Program-made: the position numbers and the translations under genes
The notes under the pieces: generated by a model
What the model was told of the DNA's origin: nothing
Seen by the model: only the letters and a program-made list of their open reading frames with translations
Database searches by the model: none
Source: DASVTR01 sp036387475
GTDB taxonomy: Bacteria > Acidobacteriota > Blastocatellia > Pyrinomonadales > Pyrinomonadaceae
NCBI GenBank assembly: GCA_036387475.1
Contig: DASVTR010000013.1
Coordinates: forward strand, 248,001 to 312,000
DNA: 64,000 nucleotides
Direction: 5' to 3'
Part shown: piece after piece, positions 24,304-34,011 of the stretch
How positions within the stretch are numbered: the first letter of the stretch is position 1
Layout: each line of letters starts with the position of its first letter

Positions 24304-26379
24304 TTACATTCTTTCGGGAACGTTGATGCCGAGCATCAAGAGCGCTGCCGTCAACTGCCTGCGCGCAACATCGGCCACCACCGCCAGCACCGCACGCCGC
24401 GACATATCCTCTTCGGTGATAATACGAAAACGATGGTAAAAAAGATTGAAGGCACGCGCCAGATTAAAAGCGTACTTCGCAAGGAACGAAGGCTCAGCCT
24501 GCGCTGCCGCCGTCGCGACCATCTCATCGAGCCGCGCGGAGAGCGTCACCAGCGACCAGATTTCGTCTCCGCCCTCGCCCTCCAAAATAGCCGCCACCTT
24601 CGCTTTCAAAGCTGCATCGTCGTTGACTCCGCTTCGCATCAAAGCCTCGGCCTCCGCTCGTGCCGCAGTCTCTAACTTGCGGAAGATTGAATTGGCGCGC
24701 ACCGCAGCATACTGGCAATACGGGCCGGTCTCGCCTTCAAAAGAGAGCGCTTCCTTGAAATCAAAAGCGATGACGGAATTGCGCGTGAACTTCAACAGAA
24801 AATAGCGCAGAGCGCCGACAGCAATCGTGTGTGCCGTCGCGCGCTTTTCATCGTCTGAAAGCTCCGGGTGTCTGCTTTGGACTTCGCCGAGCGCGCTCAT
24901 TTCGAGACGGTTAATAAGGTCGTCTGCCTTGACGCCGACGCCCTTGCGCCCACTCATCTCTACGTAGGGGCGAGCACGGTCTTCTGCGCTCAACTCCAAT
25001 CCCAACTCGTCGCAGGCGGCGATAGAAAGAGCGACCATCTCGTAGCCCAGATGCACGCTCGCTTCCTCGCCGACTTCTGGCGCGACCGCCGCGACGCCGC
25101 GACGCACGACATCCTGCGTATAAGATTGCCGCGAATCAATGACGTTATAAACGGTCGCGCCGTCGCCGAAATGCGGCAACTCGCTCTCGCCCGGCTCGCA
25201 GGTATCAACGGGCTGCGCTTTATCCGTAGTAATCCAGGTTAGTTTGCCGTCAGGGTATGTGCGAAAGGGCTTGTAGTGAAAATCGAGACCGAGTTGGCCC
25301 AGCTTCCAGAGTTGATAGGCAATGTCTTTGCCTGTGTAGGTAACAGTCCCATTGGAACGGACGATAATCTTGTCGGCTTCGTGCTCGTCCGTCCCCGTGT
25401 GCGATTCAAAGGGCATGACCCAGCAGCCGGCGTTGCGCCCTTCTTTCTGATAATGAATCGCTCCCGTCTCTTTCATACGCTCAAAGGCGTGATCCCAGAA
25501 TTTCAAACGCAGGATTTCTGATTCGCGTGGCAGCACATCGTAACGAATCGAGAGGCGCTCCATCGTATCTAAAATACATTCGACGTTGCGCGTCGCAACG
25601 TAATCGGCTAACTCTGCGGTGGGATTGTCGCCTTCTTCAATGGCGTGCAGCGTCTCCGCGCGCAGCTTCAATCGTTCAGGGTCGGGCGTGCCGTTGGGGT
25701 CGTCGTTGCGATAGAAGAGGCCGACGCGCGTATATAAATCCCAGCAGTAATAATCGAAGGGCCGCTCAGGCGGCAGCGAGCGGTCGAGGGCGCGTATGTC
25801 TTCGAGCGTCATGCGTTCTATGTGTATGAAGCCGACGACGACATCTGCGACCTGCACGCCGGTGTTGTCTATATAATTCTGGACTTCGACGCGCTCGCCC
25901 GCGCCGCGCAGGATACGCATGAACGTATCGCCCAGAACGGAATTGCGAACATGGCCGATGTGCGCGGCCTTATTCGGATTGATACTCGTGTGCTCGACCA
26001 TCCGCTTCGGCCTTGCATCCGCCTGTGTCTCCTGTTCCAATCTCTCTTCAATCAGGCTCGAAAAGAAAGATGAGAGAAAGGCCGTGCGGTCAAAGAAGAC
26101 GTTGAGATAGCCAGCGCCCGCGACTTCGACGCGCGCAATGCCTTCGGTCACTTCCAGCGTCTTCGCCAGTTGTTCGGCTAGGCTACGCGGCGGACGTTTT
26201 TCTCCGGTCGCCTGCTTAATACGCTTTGCCAGTTCAAATGCGACGGGGAAGGCCAGATCGCCCAACTCAGTACGCGGCGGAACTTCGGCGCTCACCTGTT
26301 CGAGCGTCACGTTGAACAACTCTTCTGAGGCCACGCGCACGCGCTCCCGCAAACCCTCTTGTAGCTCAAGCAAACTCAC
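24304..26379 (-). CDS. argS: Arginyl-tRNA synthetase
   Basis: A 691-residue class I synthetase charging tRNA-Arg. It has the N-terminal Arg-specific domain (ELGDLAFPVAFELAKRIKQA), a HIGH box in INPNKAAHIGHVRNSVLGDT, a Rossmann core (KIIVRSNGTVTYTGKDIAYQ, YEMVALS) and a C-terminal DALR anticodon-binding domain (LAKYAFNLARAFNLFYHRFR). A KMSKS box is not obvious; GRKGVGVKADDLI occupies its place, as in many ArgS proteins that lack it. It is about 100 residues longer than the common bacterial form, from inserts in the core. It is upstream of aroF and downstream of a gene-free stretch. Confidence 0.93.
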   Translation of the reverse strand: MSLLELQEGLRERVRVASEELFNVTLEQVSAEVPPRTELGDLAFPVAFELAKRIKQATGEKRPPRSLAEQLAKTLEVTEGIARVEVAGAGYLNVFFDRTAFLSSFFSSLIEERLEQETQADARPKRMVEHTSINPNKAAHIGHVRNSVLGDTFMRILRGAGERVEVQNYIDNTGVQVADVVVGFIHIERMTLEDIRALDRSLPPERPFDYYCWDLYTRVGLFYRNDDPNGTPDPERLKLRAETLHAIEEGDNPTAELADYVATRNVECILDTMERLSIRYDVLPRESEILRLKFWDHAFERMKETGAIHYQKEGRNAGCWVMPFESHTGTDEHEADKIIVRSNGTVTYTGKDIAYQLWKLGQLGLDFHYKPFRTYPDGKLTWITTDKAQPVDTCEPGESELPHFGDGATVYNVIDSRQSYTQDVVRRGVAAVAPEVGEEASVHLGYEMVALSIAACDELGLELSAEDRARPYVEMSGRKGVGVKADDLINRLEMSALGEVQSRHPELSDDEKRATAHTIAVGALRYFLLKFTRNSVIAFDFKEALSFEGETGPYCQYAAVRANSIFRKLETAARAEAEALMRSGVNDDAALKAKVAAILEGEGGDEIWSLVTLSARLDEMVATAAAQAEPSFLAKYAFNLARAFNLFYHRFRIITEEDMSRRAVLAVVADVARRQLTAALLMLGINVPERM

Positions 26380-26521
26380 CTGAATGTGTCCTCAACTAAT
26401 CAGTCATCAATCTGCAAACGCGGAAAAGCAAACAGTATAGCCCAGCGCAGAGCAGGGATGAAGCCGTAAGGATGAAAGGTGGTGTTGGTTCAAGTTCGGA
26501 TAACGCTGCTGTGAGGTGAGG
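26380..26521. other. Start of a 980-bp gene-free stretch
   Basis: The interval between the divergent argS and sirtuin genes (26380-27361) contains no convincing gene. This first part holds the argS upstream region; then come an inverted array (26522-26608), four 22-bp repeats (26618-26702), about 100 bp without visible structure, and the 21-bp repeat field (26810-27229). Confidence 0.6.
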
Positions 26522-26608
26522 TTCACCACAGAGACACAGAGAGCACGGAGCTAACACAGAGCTAGATTCTCCGTGCCCCCTCCGTGTCCTCTGTGTCTCC
26601 GTGGTGAA
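26522..26608. repeat. Intergenic inverted array, ACACAGAG octamers
   Basis: The left arm 26522-26550 (TTCACCACAGAGACACAGAG and on) and right arm 26580-26608 (ending TCTCCGTGGTGAA) are near-perfect complements over 29 bp. Confidence 0.9.
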
Positions 26609-26617
26609 TATCTATAT

Positions 26618-26702
26618 AAGCCTCTCTCAACTCCATAGGCATCTCTCAACTCCAAAATAAGCTTGTCTCGACTCCAAAATAAGCCTCTCTCAACTCCAAT
26701 CC
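26618..26702 (+). repeat. Four tandem copies of a 22-bp repeat
   Basis: AAGCCTCTCTCAACTCCAnnn occurs at 26618-26639, a 19-bp partial copy at 26640-26658, then 26659-26680 and 26681-26702, with one to four changes between copies. No ORF uses it. Confidence 0.8.
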
Positions 26703-26809
26703 GGCCCACTGCTCAATCAGGGGATTCCAGCCATTAAAAAAATTCATTGCTGACGGGTTTCAACCGCCTCCGTCAGCGCTAAAATGCTGCTCTCGGCTTA
26801 AACCCCTCT

Positions 26810-27229
26810 GCAACAAGCGATTACAGCGTCGCCGCGCTCGATTTCCCGTTTGCAACGGTCGATTTTAGTCGTGCAAGGGTCGATTATGCAGTTGCAACCA
26901 TCGATTTTACACCTGCAACCATGAATTATATTGATGTCAGGATCGATTTTAGTGTTGCGAGGGTCGATTTTGAACTTGTTAGGGTCGATTTTGAGCTTGC
27001 AAGGGTCGATTATGAAGGTGCGAGGGTCGATTATGAGAGTGCAGGAATCGATTTTATGAGTGCAACGGTGAATTGTCGGCGTGCGTTGGTCGGTTGTGGG
27101 CGTGCAATAGTTGTCTTGCGGCGTGCAACAATCGTTTTTTGACGTGTAGAGGTCGCCTGTCAGCCTGTAACAATCGTCTGTCGGGGCATAACAGTCACCT
27201 GTTAGCGTGCGACGATAGGCTGTCAGCGC
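26810..27229 (+). repeat. Twenty 21-bp tandem repeats coding for A-x-V-D-F-type heptads
   Basis: Twenty uninterrupted 21-bp units (for example GCAAGGGTCGATTATGAAGG(T)). The plus frame gives ATSDYSV, AALDFPF, ATVDFSR, ARVDYAV, ATIDFTP, VRIDFSV, ARVDFEL, ARVDYEG, AGIDFMS, ATVNCRR, ALVGCGR and then decaying units with in-frame TGA and TAG in the 16th and 19th. The frame is open from 26783, with no ATG before 26921 and no Shine-Dalgarno, so I list it as a repeat, not a gene. Compare the minus-strand heptads at 6518-7483. Confidence 0.85.
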
Positions 27230-27361
27230 GAGGCTGTGACCTGCACGCGCCGGACGGCCTTGTGCGCGCCAGCAACGCTCTGTTTTGACGCTGCCGATGG
27301 GAGACGCGTCTCGTCCTGCTTGCTTTTCCCGCCTGCTCTGCTACCATCCGTTGTGACCCGC

Positions 27362-28111
27362 ATGCAGACAAAGCTTACAGTGGAAATCAGCGCAGAACTG
27401 CGCAGGCGATTCGCTGCGGCGCACAGCGTTTTGGTCTTGACGGGCGCGGGTGTCTCCGCCGAATCCGGCGTTCCTACGTTTCGTGGCGGCGGTCAGTCTG
27501 CGGTCTGGAAGGGAATGCCCTTTGACGTTATCTCTTCGGCGCGGATGGCCCAGAGAGATTTGGCCGCCGTCTGGGAATGGTTCGATTACAGGCGAGGCGT
27601 GCTGCAAACTCTTGAGCCTAATCCGGCGCACAGGGCCTTGGCCCACTGGCAAGACTTGTTTGCAGATTTCACACTTGTTACACAGAACGTTGACGGGCTG
27701 CATCAAGCGGCTGGCTCACGCTCGGTCGTAGAACTGCACGGAAACATCTGGCGCGCTCGCTGTACGGCGTGCGCAGCAGAACAAAATCAGCGTGAAGCGA
27801 AGGTGGGGGAGCGCCCGCCTGTCTGTCTTGAATGTGGTGAAGCGATGCGCCCGGACGTAGTGCTGTTTGGCGAAATGCTGCCCGCTGGCGCGTTCGAGTA
27901 TGCCGCGAGAAAAGCAAGCCTGTGTGAGCTATGCTTTGTTGTCGGCACGTCTGCATTCGTTTATCCGGCGGCGGCTTTGCCTGAGATAGCGCATGCTGCG
28001 GGAGCTTACGTGGTCGAAGTTAACCCGGAGCGGACGCCGCTCTCCGATTTTTGCGACGAATGGTTGAGCGGTAAGGCTGGCGAGATACTGCCGCTCTTTA
28101 ATGCAAGATGA
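27362..28111 (+). CDS. NAD-dependent protein deacylase, sirtuin (Sir2/CobB family)
   Basis: A 249-residue Sir2 enzyme that removes acyl groups from lysines using NAD. Seen: LVLTGAGVSAESGVPTFRG, TQNVDGLHQAAGS with the catalytic His in VELHGNIW, a Cys4 zinc site (CTACA and CLECG), RPDVVLFGEMLP, and VEVNPERTPL near the end. The stretch WEWFDYRRGVLQTLEPNPAH aligns without gaps to the acid-acyl specificity loop of class III sirtuins, but the Tyr is Phe here while the Arg is kept. ATG 27362 starts the fold at once. Its last four bases overlap the LarC gene start (ATGA). Confidence 0.9.
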   Translation: MQTKLTVEISAELRRRFAAAHSVLVLTGAGVSAESGVPTFRGGGQSAVWKGMPFDVISSARMAQRDLAAVWEWFDYRRGVLQTLEPNPAHRALAHWQDLFADFTLVTQNVDGLHQAAGSRSVVELHGNIWRARCTACAAEQNQREAKVGERPPVCLECGEAMRPDVVLFGEMLPAGAFEYAARKASLCELCFVVGTSAFVYPAAALPEIAHAAGAYVVEVNPERTPLSDFCDEWLSGKAGEILPLFNAR

Positions 28112-29280
28112 AAACGCTCTACTTTGACTGCTTCGCAGGAGCCAGCGGCGATATGATTCTCGGCGCTCTCGTCGGCGTCGGCGTCAATCCGCAGGATTTG
28201 CGCGAGCAACTTTCACTGCTCGATGTCTCAGGCTTCGAGGTGGAGTTTGAGACCGTCAATCGTTCAGGCTTGAGCGCGACGCGCGCCCATGTTCGTACAG
28301 CGCACGAACACGCGCACCGTCATCTCGCAGACATACTGAAGATTATTAATGCATCTCGTCTGAGCGACACTGTTAAGACGCGCGCGTCAAGCATCTTCAA
28401 ACGGCTTGCCGAAGCAGAAGCGCGCGTGCATAACGAGCCAATCGAAAAAATACATTTCCACGAAGTCGGCGCGCTCGACGCGATAGTCGATGTCGTCGGC
28501 GCAGCCATTGGCTTTGAGTTGCTCGGCGTTGAGCGTTTCGTCTGCTCGCCGCTACACGTCGGCAGCGGCACTGTCAGGATGGCACACGGCACATTTCCCG
28601 TTCCCCCGCCAGCCGTCGCCGAACTGCTCAAAGGCGTGCCAGTCTATTCGACTGAGATTGCCGGAGAGTTAGTCACCCCGACCGGCGCGGCGATTATCAA
28701 GACGGTGTGCGAGAGTTACGGCCCGTTGACTTTGATGAAGATTGAGCGCACGGGCTACGGCGCAGGCTCGCGCGAGTATGAGAATTTTCCCAATGCGCTG
28801 CGGGTGATGCTCGGCGATGACAGCCGCGCAGGTGAAACGATTGAGCGCTTGTTCGTCATCGAGACGAACATAGACGATATGTCGCCGCAGCATTTCGGCT
28901 ACGTGATGGAGCAGGCGCTCGCCGCCGGGGCGCTCGATTGTTATTTGACGCCCGTGCAAATGAAGAAGAATCGCCCCGGCGTGCTGCTCTCAATCTTATG
29001 CCGACCAGCGGAGCGTGAAGCGTTGACGGAGTTGCTGTTCAGGGAGACGACGACTCTCGGCGTGCGCTCATTCGAAGTGGAACGCCGCGCGCTTGAGCGC
29101 GAATGTGTGCAGGTGGAAACACCCTTTGGCCCGATTGATGTTAAAGTGGCTCGTCTGAACGGAAGAGTCGTCAACGAGATGCCCGAATACGAACAGTGCC
29201 GCGCGGCGGCAGAGCGGGCGGGCGTTGCGTTGCGTATCGTTGAAGAAGCAGTGCGCAATGCTCTTTCACAAAAACATTGA
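28108..29280 (+). CDS. larC: LarC-family nickel pincer cofactor protein
   Basis: A 390-residue protein of the LarC (DUF111) family, the nickel-inserting cyclometallase in synthesis of the nickel-pincer nucleotide of lactate racemase. Diagnostic parts are the N-terminal YFDCFAGASGDMILGALVGV, the histidine-rich stretch AHEHAHRHLADI, KIHFHEVGALDAIVDVVGAA, and VTPTGAAIIKT. No larA, larB or larE is nearby, so its client enzyme (a LarA-family racemase or epimerase) must be encoded elsewhere or the protein has another role. It is coupled to the sirtuin by a four-base overlap and followed by folE. Confidence 0.88.
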   Translation: MKTLYFDCFAGASGDMILGALVGVGVNPQDLREQLSLLDVSGFEVEFETVNRSGLSATRAHVRTAHEHAHRHLADILKIINASRLSDTVKTRASSIFKRLAEAEARVHNEPIEKIHFHEVGALDAIVDVVGAAIGFELLGVERFVCSPLHVGSGTVRMAHGTFPVPPPAVAELLKGVPVYSTEIAGELVTPTGAAIIKTVCESYGPLTLMKIERTGYGAGSREYENFPNALRVMLGDDSRAGETIERLFVIETNIDDMSPQHFGYVMEQALAAGALDCYLTPVQMKKNRPGVLLSILCRPAEREALTELLFRETTTLGVRSFEVERRALERECVQVETPFGPIDVKVARLNGRVVNEMPEYEQCRAAAERAGVALRIVEEAVRNALSQKH

Positions 29281-29299
29281 TAGTTAGGAGAATCAGGAA

Positions 29300-29887
29300 A
29301 TCGCAGAAACAATTAACAAGAGAGTTGATCTTGAAAAGATTGCAGCGGGCGTTCGTTTAATTCTCGAAGGCATCGGCGAAGACCCTTTGCGCGATGGCTT
29401 GCAGTTGACGCCCCGGCGCGTGGCGTTGATGTACGCGGAGATGACCGCCGGGATGGACGAAGACCCGACAGAGCACGTCCGCCCGTTGCCCGGCGATACG
29501 CACCGCGAGATGGTGATTGTCAAAGACATCAGCCTCGCCTCGCTGTGCGAGCATCATCTAGCGCCCTTTATGGGCAAGTGTCACATCGCCTACATTCCGA
29601 AAGACGGTCGTATCCTCGGTTTGTCGAAACTCGCGCGCCTCGCCGAAGCCTTCGCACGCCGTCTACAGGTACAGGAGCGGCTGACATCTGAAATCGCTAA
29701 CACGCTTTATGAACAATTAAGCCCGCTCGGTGTGATGGTGGTCATCGAAGCCGAGCACACCTGCATGACGCTCAGGGGTGTTAAAAAGCCCGGCGCGATA
29801 ACGATTACCTCCGAAGTCCTCGGAGCTTTCCAGAAAGATTCGCGCACGCGCGCCGAAGCGATGGCGCTCATCAAGGGACATCATTAA
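29300..29887 (+). CDS. folE: GTP cyclohydrolase I, probable ATC start
   Basis: GTP cyclohydrolase I makes dihydroneopterin triphosphate for folate. Seen: LTPRRVALMYAEM, the zinc/active-site CEHHLAPFMGKCHIAYIP, GLSKLARLAEAFARRLQ, and CMTLRGVKKPGA. The first usual start codon in frame is TTG 29387, but the conserved N-terminal helix (VDLEKIAAGVRLILEGIGED) is encoded before it and the frame is open back to a TAG at 29285-29287. In that stretch there is no ATG, GTG or TTG. An ATC at 29300 stands nine bases after AGGAG and would give a 195-residue protein starting (M)AETINKRVDLEKI, the normal size. Either a rare ATC start or an ATG-to-ATC change is indicated. Confidence 0.88.
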   Translation: MAETINKRVDLEKIAAGVRLILEGIGEDPLRDGLQLTPRRVALMYAEMTAGMDEDPTEHVRPLPGDTHREMVIVKDISLASLCEHHLAPFMGKCHIAYIPKDGRILGLSKLARLAEAFARRLQVQERLTSEIANTLYEQLSPLGVMVVIEAEHTCMTLRGVKKPGAITITSEVLGAFQKDSRTRAEAMALIKGHH

Positions 29888-29952
29888 TTTGTCAGATTGT
29901 TTCAGTGCGTCGAAGACAGAATCAACCCGCGTGTGTTGAAAGGTGAAAAGGG

Positions 29953-31647
29953 ATGAGAGTAAAGCTATCGAAAATCACGCTTTCTGTCTTGCTGACTGTG
30001 TTGCTGATATGTGTGGCCGCCGCGGGCGCGCTGGCGCAGCAACGGACGGCTGCCGCTGCGAGTGCGGTTAATGAAAACGCGCTGCGGGCGCACATCAAGT
30101 TTCTCTCCGATGATTTGCTGGAAGGACGCGGGCCGGGCGCTCGCGGTGGCGAATTGGCCGCCAAGTATATCGCCGCCCAGTTTGAAGCGCTTGGATTGAA
30201 GGGCGCGGGCGAGCGTGGCAGCTTTTTCCAACCCGTCTCGCTGTTCGGCGTCAAGACTAACCCGGACACGACGCTCACCATCCTGCCGCGTGGTTCATCC
30301 GATCAGGAGAATTTCAATTTCGCCACAGACTTCGTCGCCTTCACGGGCGCGCAGACAGCAAAGGTTGACGTTGACGCCGAACTGGTTTTCGTTGGCTACG
30401 GGATTGATGCGCCGGAGCAGCGTTGGAACGATTACAAGGGCGACGCTGCGGATTATCGCAATAAGATTCTGGTGATGCTGGTCAACGACCCACCAGCGAC
30501 CGCTGATGAATCAAATTTGTTTGGCGGGCGTGCGCTCACTTATTACGGGCGCTGGACGTACAAGTATGAAGAGGCGGCGCGACGCGGCGCGGCGGGTGTA
30601 ATTCTGCTGCACACGGACGAATCGGCTGGCTACCCCTGGAGCGTCGTCCGCACTTCAAACGGCTCCTGGCGTTTCGACCTTGCGCGTGAGTCGGGAAGTC
30701 GGACGCCTTTTCTAAAAATGCGCTCGTGGATGACGGACGCTGCGGCGCGGCGTATGCTGCGGCTCGCGAATCAAGACCTTGATGCGCTGCGCCGTCAGGC
30801 TGCTTCCCGCGATTTCCGGCCGGTGAATCTTAACCTGCGCGCGGTTATCAGTTTGAACAGCGAGACTAAGCGCGTCGAATCTTCCAACGTGGCGGCTGTC
30901 CTGAGGGGACGCGACCCACGGCTGCGCGACGAGTACGTTATTTACTCAGCCCACTGGGATCATCTGGGAATCGGCGAGCCGAACGCGAAGGGCGACCGCA
31001 TTTATAATGGCGCGGTTGATAACGCTTCGGGCATCGCCTCTGTCATAGAGATTGCCAGAATCATGACGGAGCTTCCCGCCGCTCAAAGACCGCGCCGCTC
31101 GATTATGTTCTTTTTCCCGACCGCCGAAGAGCAGGGCTTGCTCGGCGCTGAGTGGTATGCGCAGCATCCGCTCGTGCCGCTGAGTAAGACCGCCGCTAAC
31201 GTCAACCTGGATTCGATGAACATGTTGGGCCTCACGCGTGACTTTGTTCCGCTCGGTGCTGAACGCTCGTCGCTGCAAGCAATCGTCGAGGCGGTTGCAC
31301 GCGAGCGCCGTATGACGACCTCGCCCGACCCGCGTCCCGAACAGGGTTCCTTCTACCGCTCTGACCACTTTCCGTTTGCGAAGGTGGGCGTGCCTTCCAT
31401 CAGTTTGAAGGAAGGCAAGGATTTCGTCGGACGCTCGAAGGGCTGGGGCGAAGAGAAGTTTCGGGCCTACAATACTGCGCATTACCATCAGCCGTCCGAC
31501 GAGTATCGCGACGATTGGGACTTGCGCGGAATGGCGCAGGAGGCGGAAATCGCGCTCGCCATCGGTCGCCGCATTGCCGACGCGACCGAAATGCCGCGCT
31601 TCAATCCGCAGGATGAATTTGCCGCAGCACAAAAGAAACGTAAATAG
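29953..31647 (+). CDS. Exported M28-family zinc aminopeptidase with PA domain
   Basis: A 564-residue exported peptidase. Signal peptide about residues 9-28 (LSVLLTVLLICVAAAGALAQ). A PA domain insert (about 120-255; AEEAARRGAAGVILLHTDES-like) interrupts the fold. Di-zinc ligands are visible: YSAHWDHLG (His, Asp nearby), NGAVDNASGIASVIEIAR (Asp), FFPTAEEQGLLGAEWYAQHP (Glu-Glu), VNLDSMNMLG (Asp), and a late His in YHQPSDEYRDDWD. Such enzymes take N-terminal residues from peptides outside the cytoplasm. AAGGG precedes ATG. It is a single gene after folE. Confidence 0.88.
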   Translation: MRVKLSKITLSVLLTVLLICVAAAGALAQQRTAAAASAVNENALRAHIKFLSDDLLEGRGPGARGGELAAKYIAAQFEALGLKGAGERGSFFQPVSLFGVKTNPDTTLTILPRGSSDQENFNFATDFVAFTGAQTAKVDVDAELVFVGYGIDAPEQRWNDYKGDAADYRNKILVMLVNDPPATADESNLFGGRALTYYGRWTYKYEEAARRGAAGVILLHTDESAGYPWSVVRTSNGSWRFDLARESGSRTPFLKMRSWMTDAAARRMLRLANQDLDALRRQAASRDFRPVNLNLRAVISLNSETKRVESSNVAAVLRGRDPRLRDEYVIYSAHWDHLGIGEPNAKGDRIYNGAVDNASGIASVIEIARIMTELPAAQRPRRSIMFFFPTAEEQGLLGAEWYAQHPLVPLSKTAANVNLDSMNMLGLTRDFVPLGAERSSLQAIVEAVARERRMTTSPDPRPEQGSFYRSDHFPFAKVGVPSISLKEGKDFVGRSKGWGEEKFRAYNTAHYHQPSDEYRDDWDLRGMAQEAEIALAIGRRIADATEMPRFNPQDEFAAAQKKRK

Positions 31648-31649
31648 TA

Positions 31650-31713
31650 GATCGTCAATCACGAATGGAGAACAAAACAGATTTGCTTTCATCCACTCAC
31701 GATTGACGATTCA
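31650..31713. repeat. Intergenic inverted array, ATCGTCAAT-type
   Basis: GATCGTCAATCACGAATGGA (31650-31669) faces TCCACTCACGATTGACGATT(CA) at 31692-31713. It fills the M28-metG gap, ending 12 bp before the metG ATG. Confidence 0.8.
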
Positions 31714-31724
31714 CTTACTGAAGA

Positions 31725-33920
<2,196 letters not shown>

Positions 33921-33923
<3 letters not shown>

Positions 33924-34006
33924 ACGATGAACGAGGAACGCGGAATGATGAATGAAAGGCAAGCTGCTCTTAGTTCATTGTTCATCGTTCCTCTTTCATC
34001 GTTTCT
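33921..34006. repeat. Intergenic inverted array, TGAACGA heptamers
   Basis: TGAACGA TGAACGA GGAACGC GGAATGA TGAATGA (33921-33955) faces TTCATTGTTCATCGTTCCTC and so on (33974-34006). It spans the whole metG-tatD gap, from the metG stop to five bases before the next ATG. Confidence 0.85.
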
Positions 34007-34011
34007 TCATT

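Noticed and set aside
26921..27142. ATG-started 73-codon ORF as a gene
   Set aside because: No Shine-Dalgarno, repeats begin 111 bp before the ATG, and stops follow; listed as a repeat.
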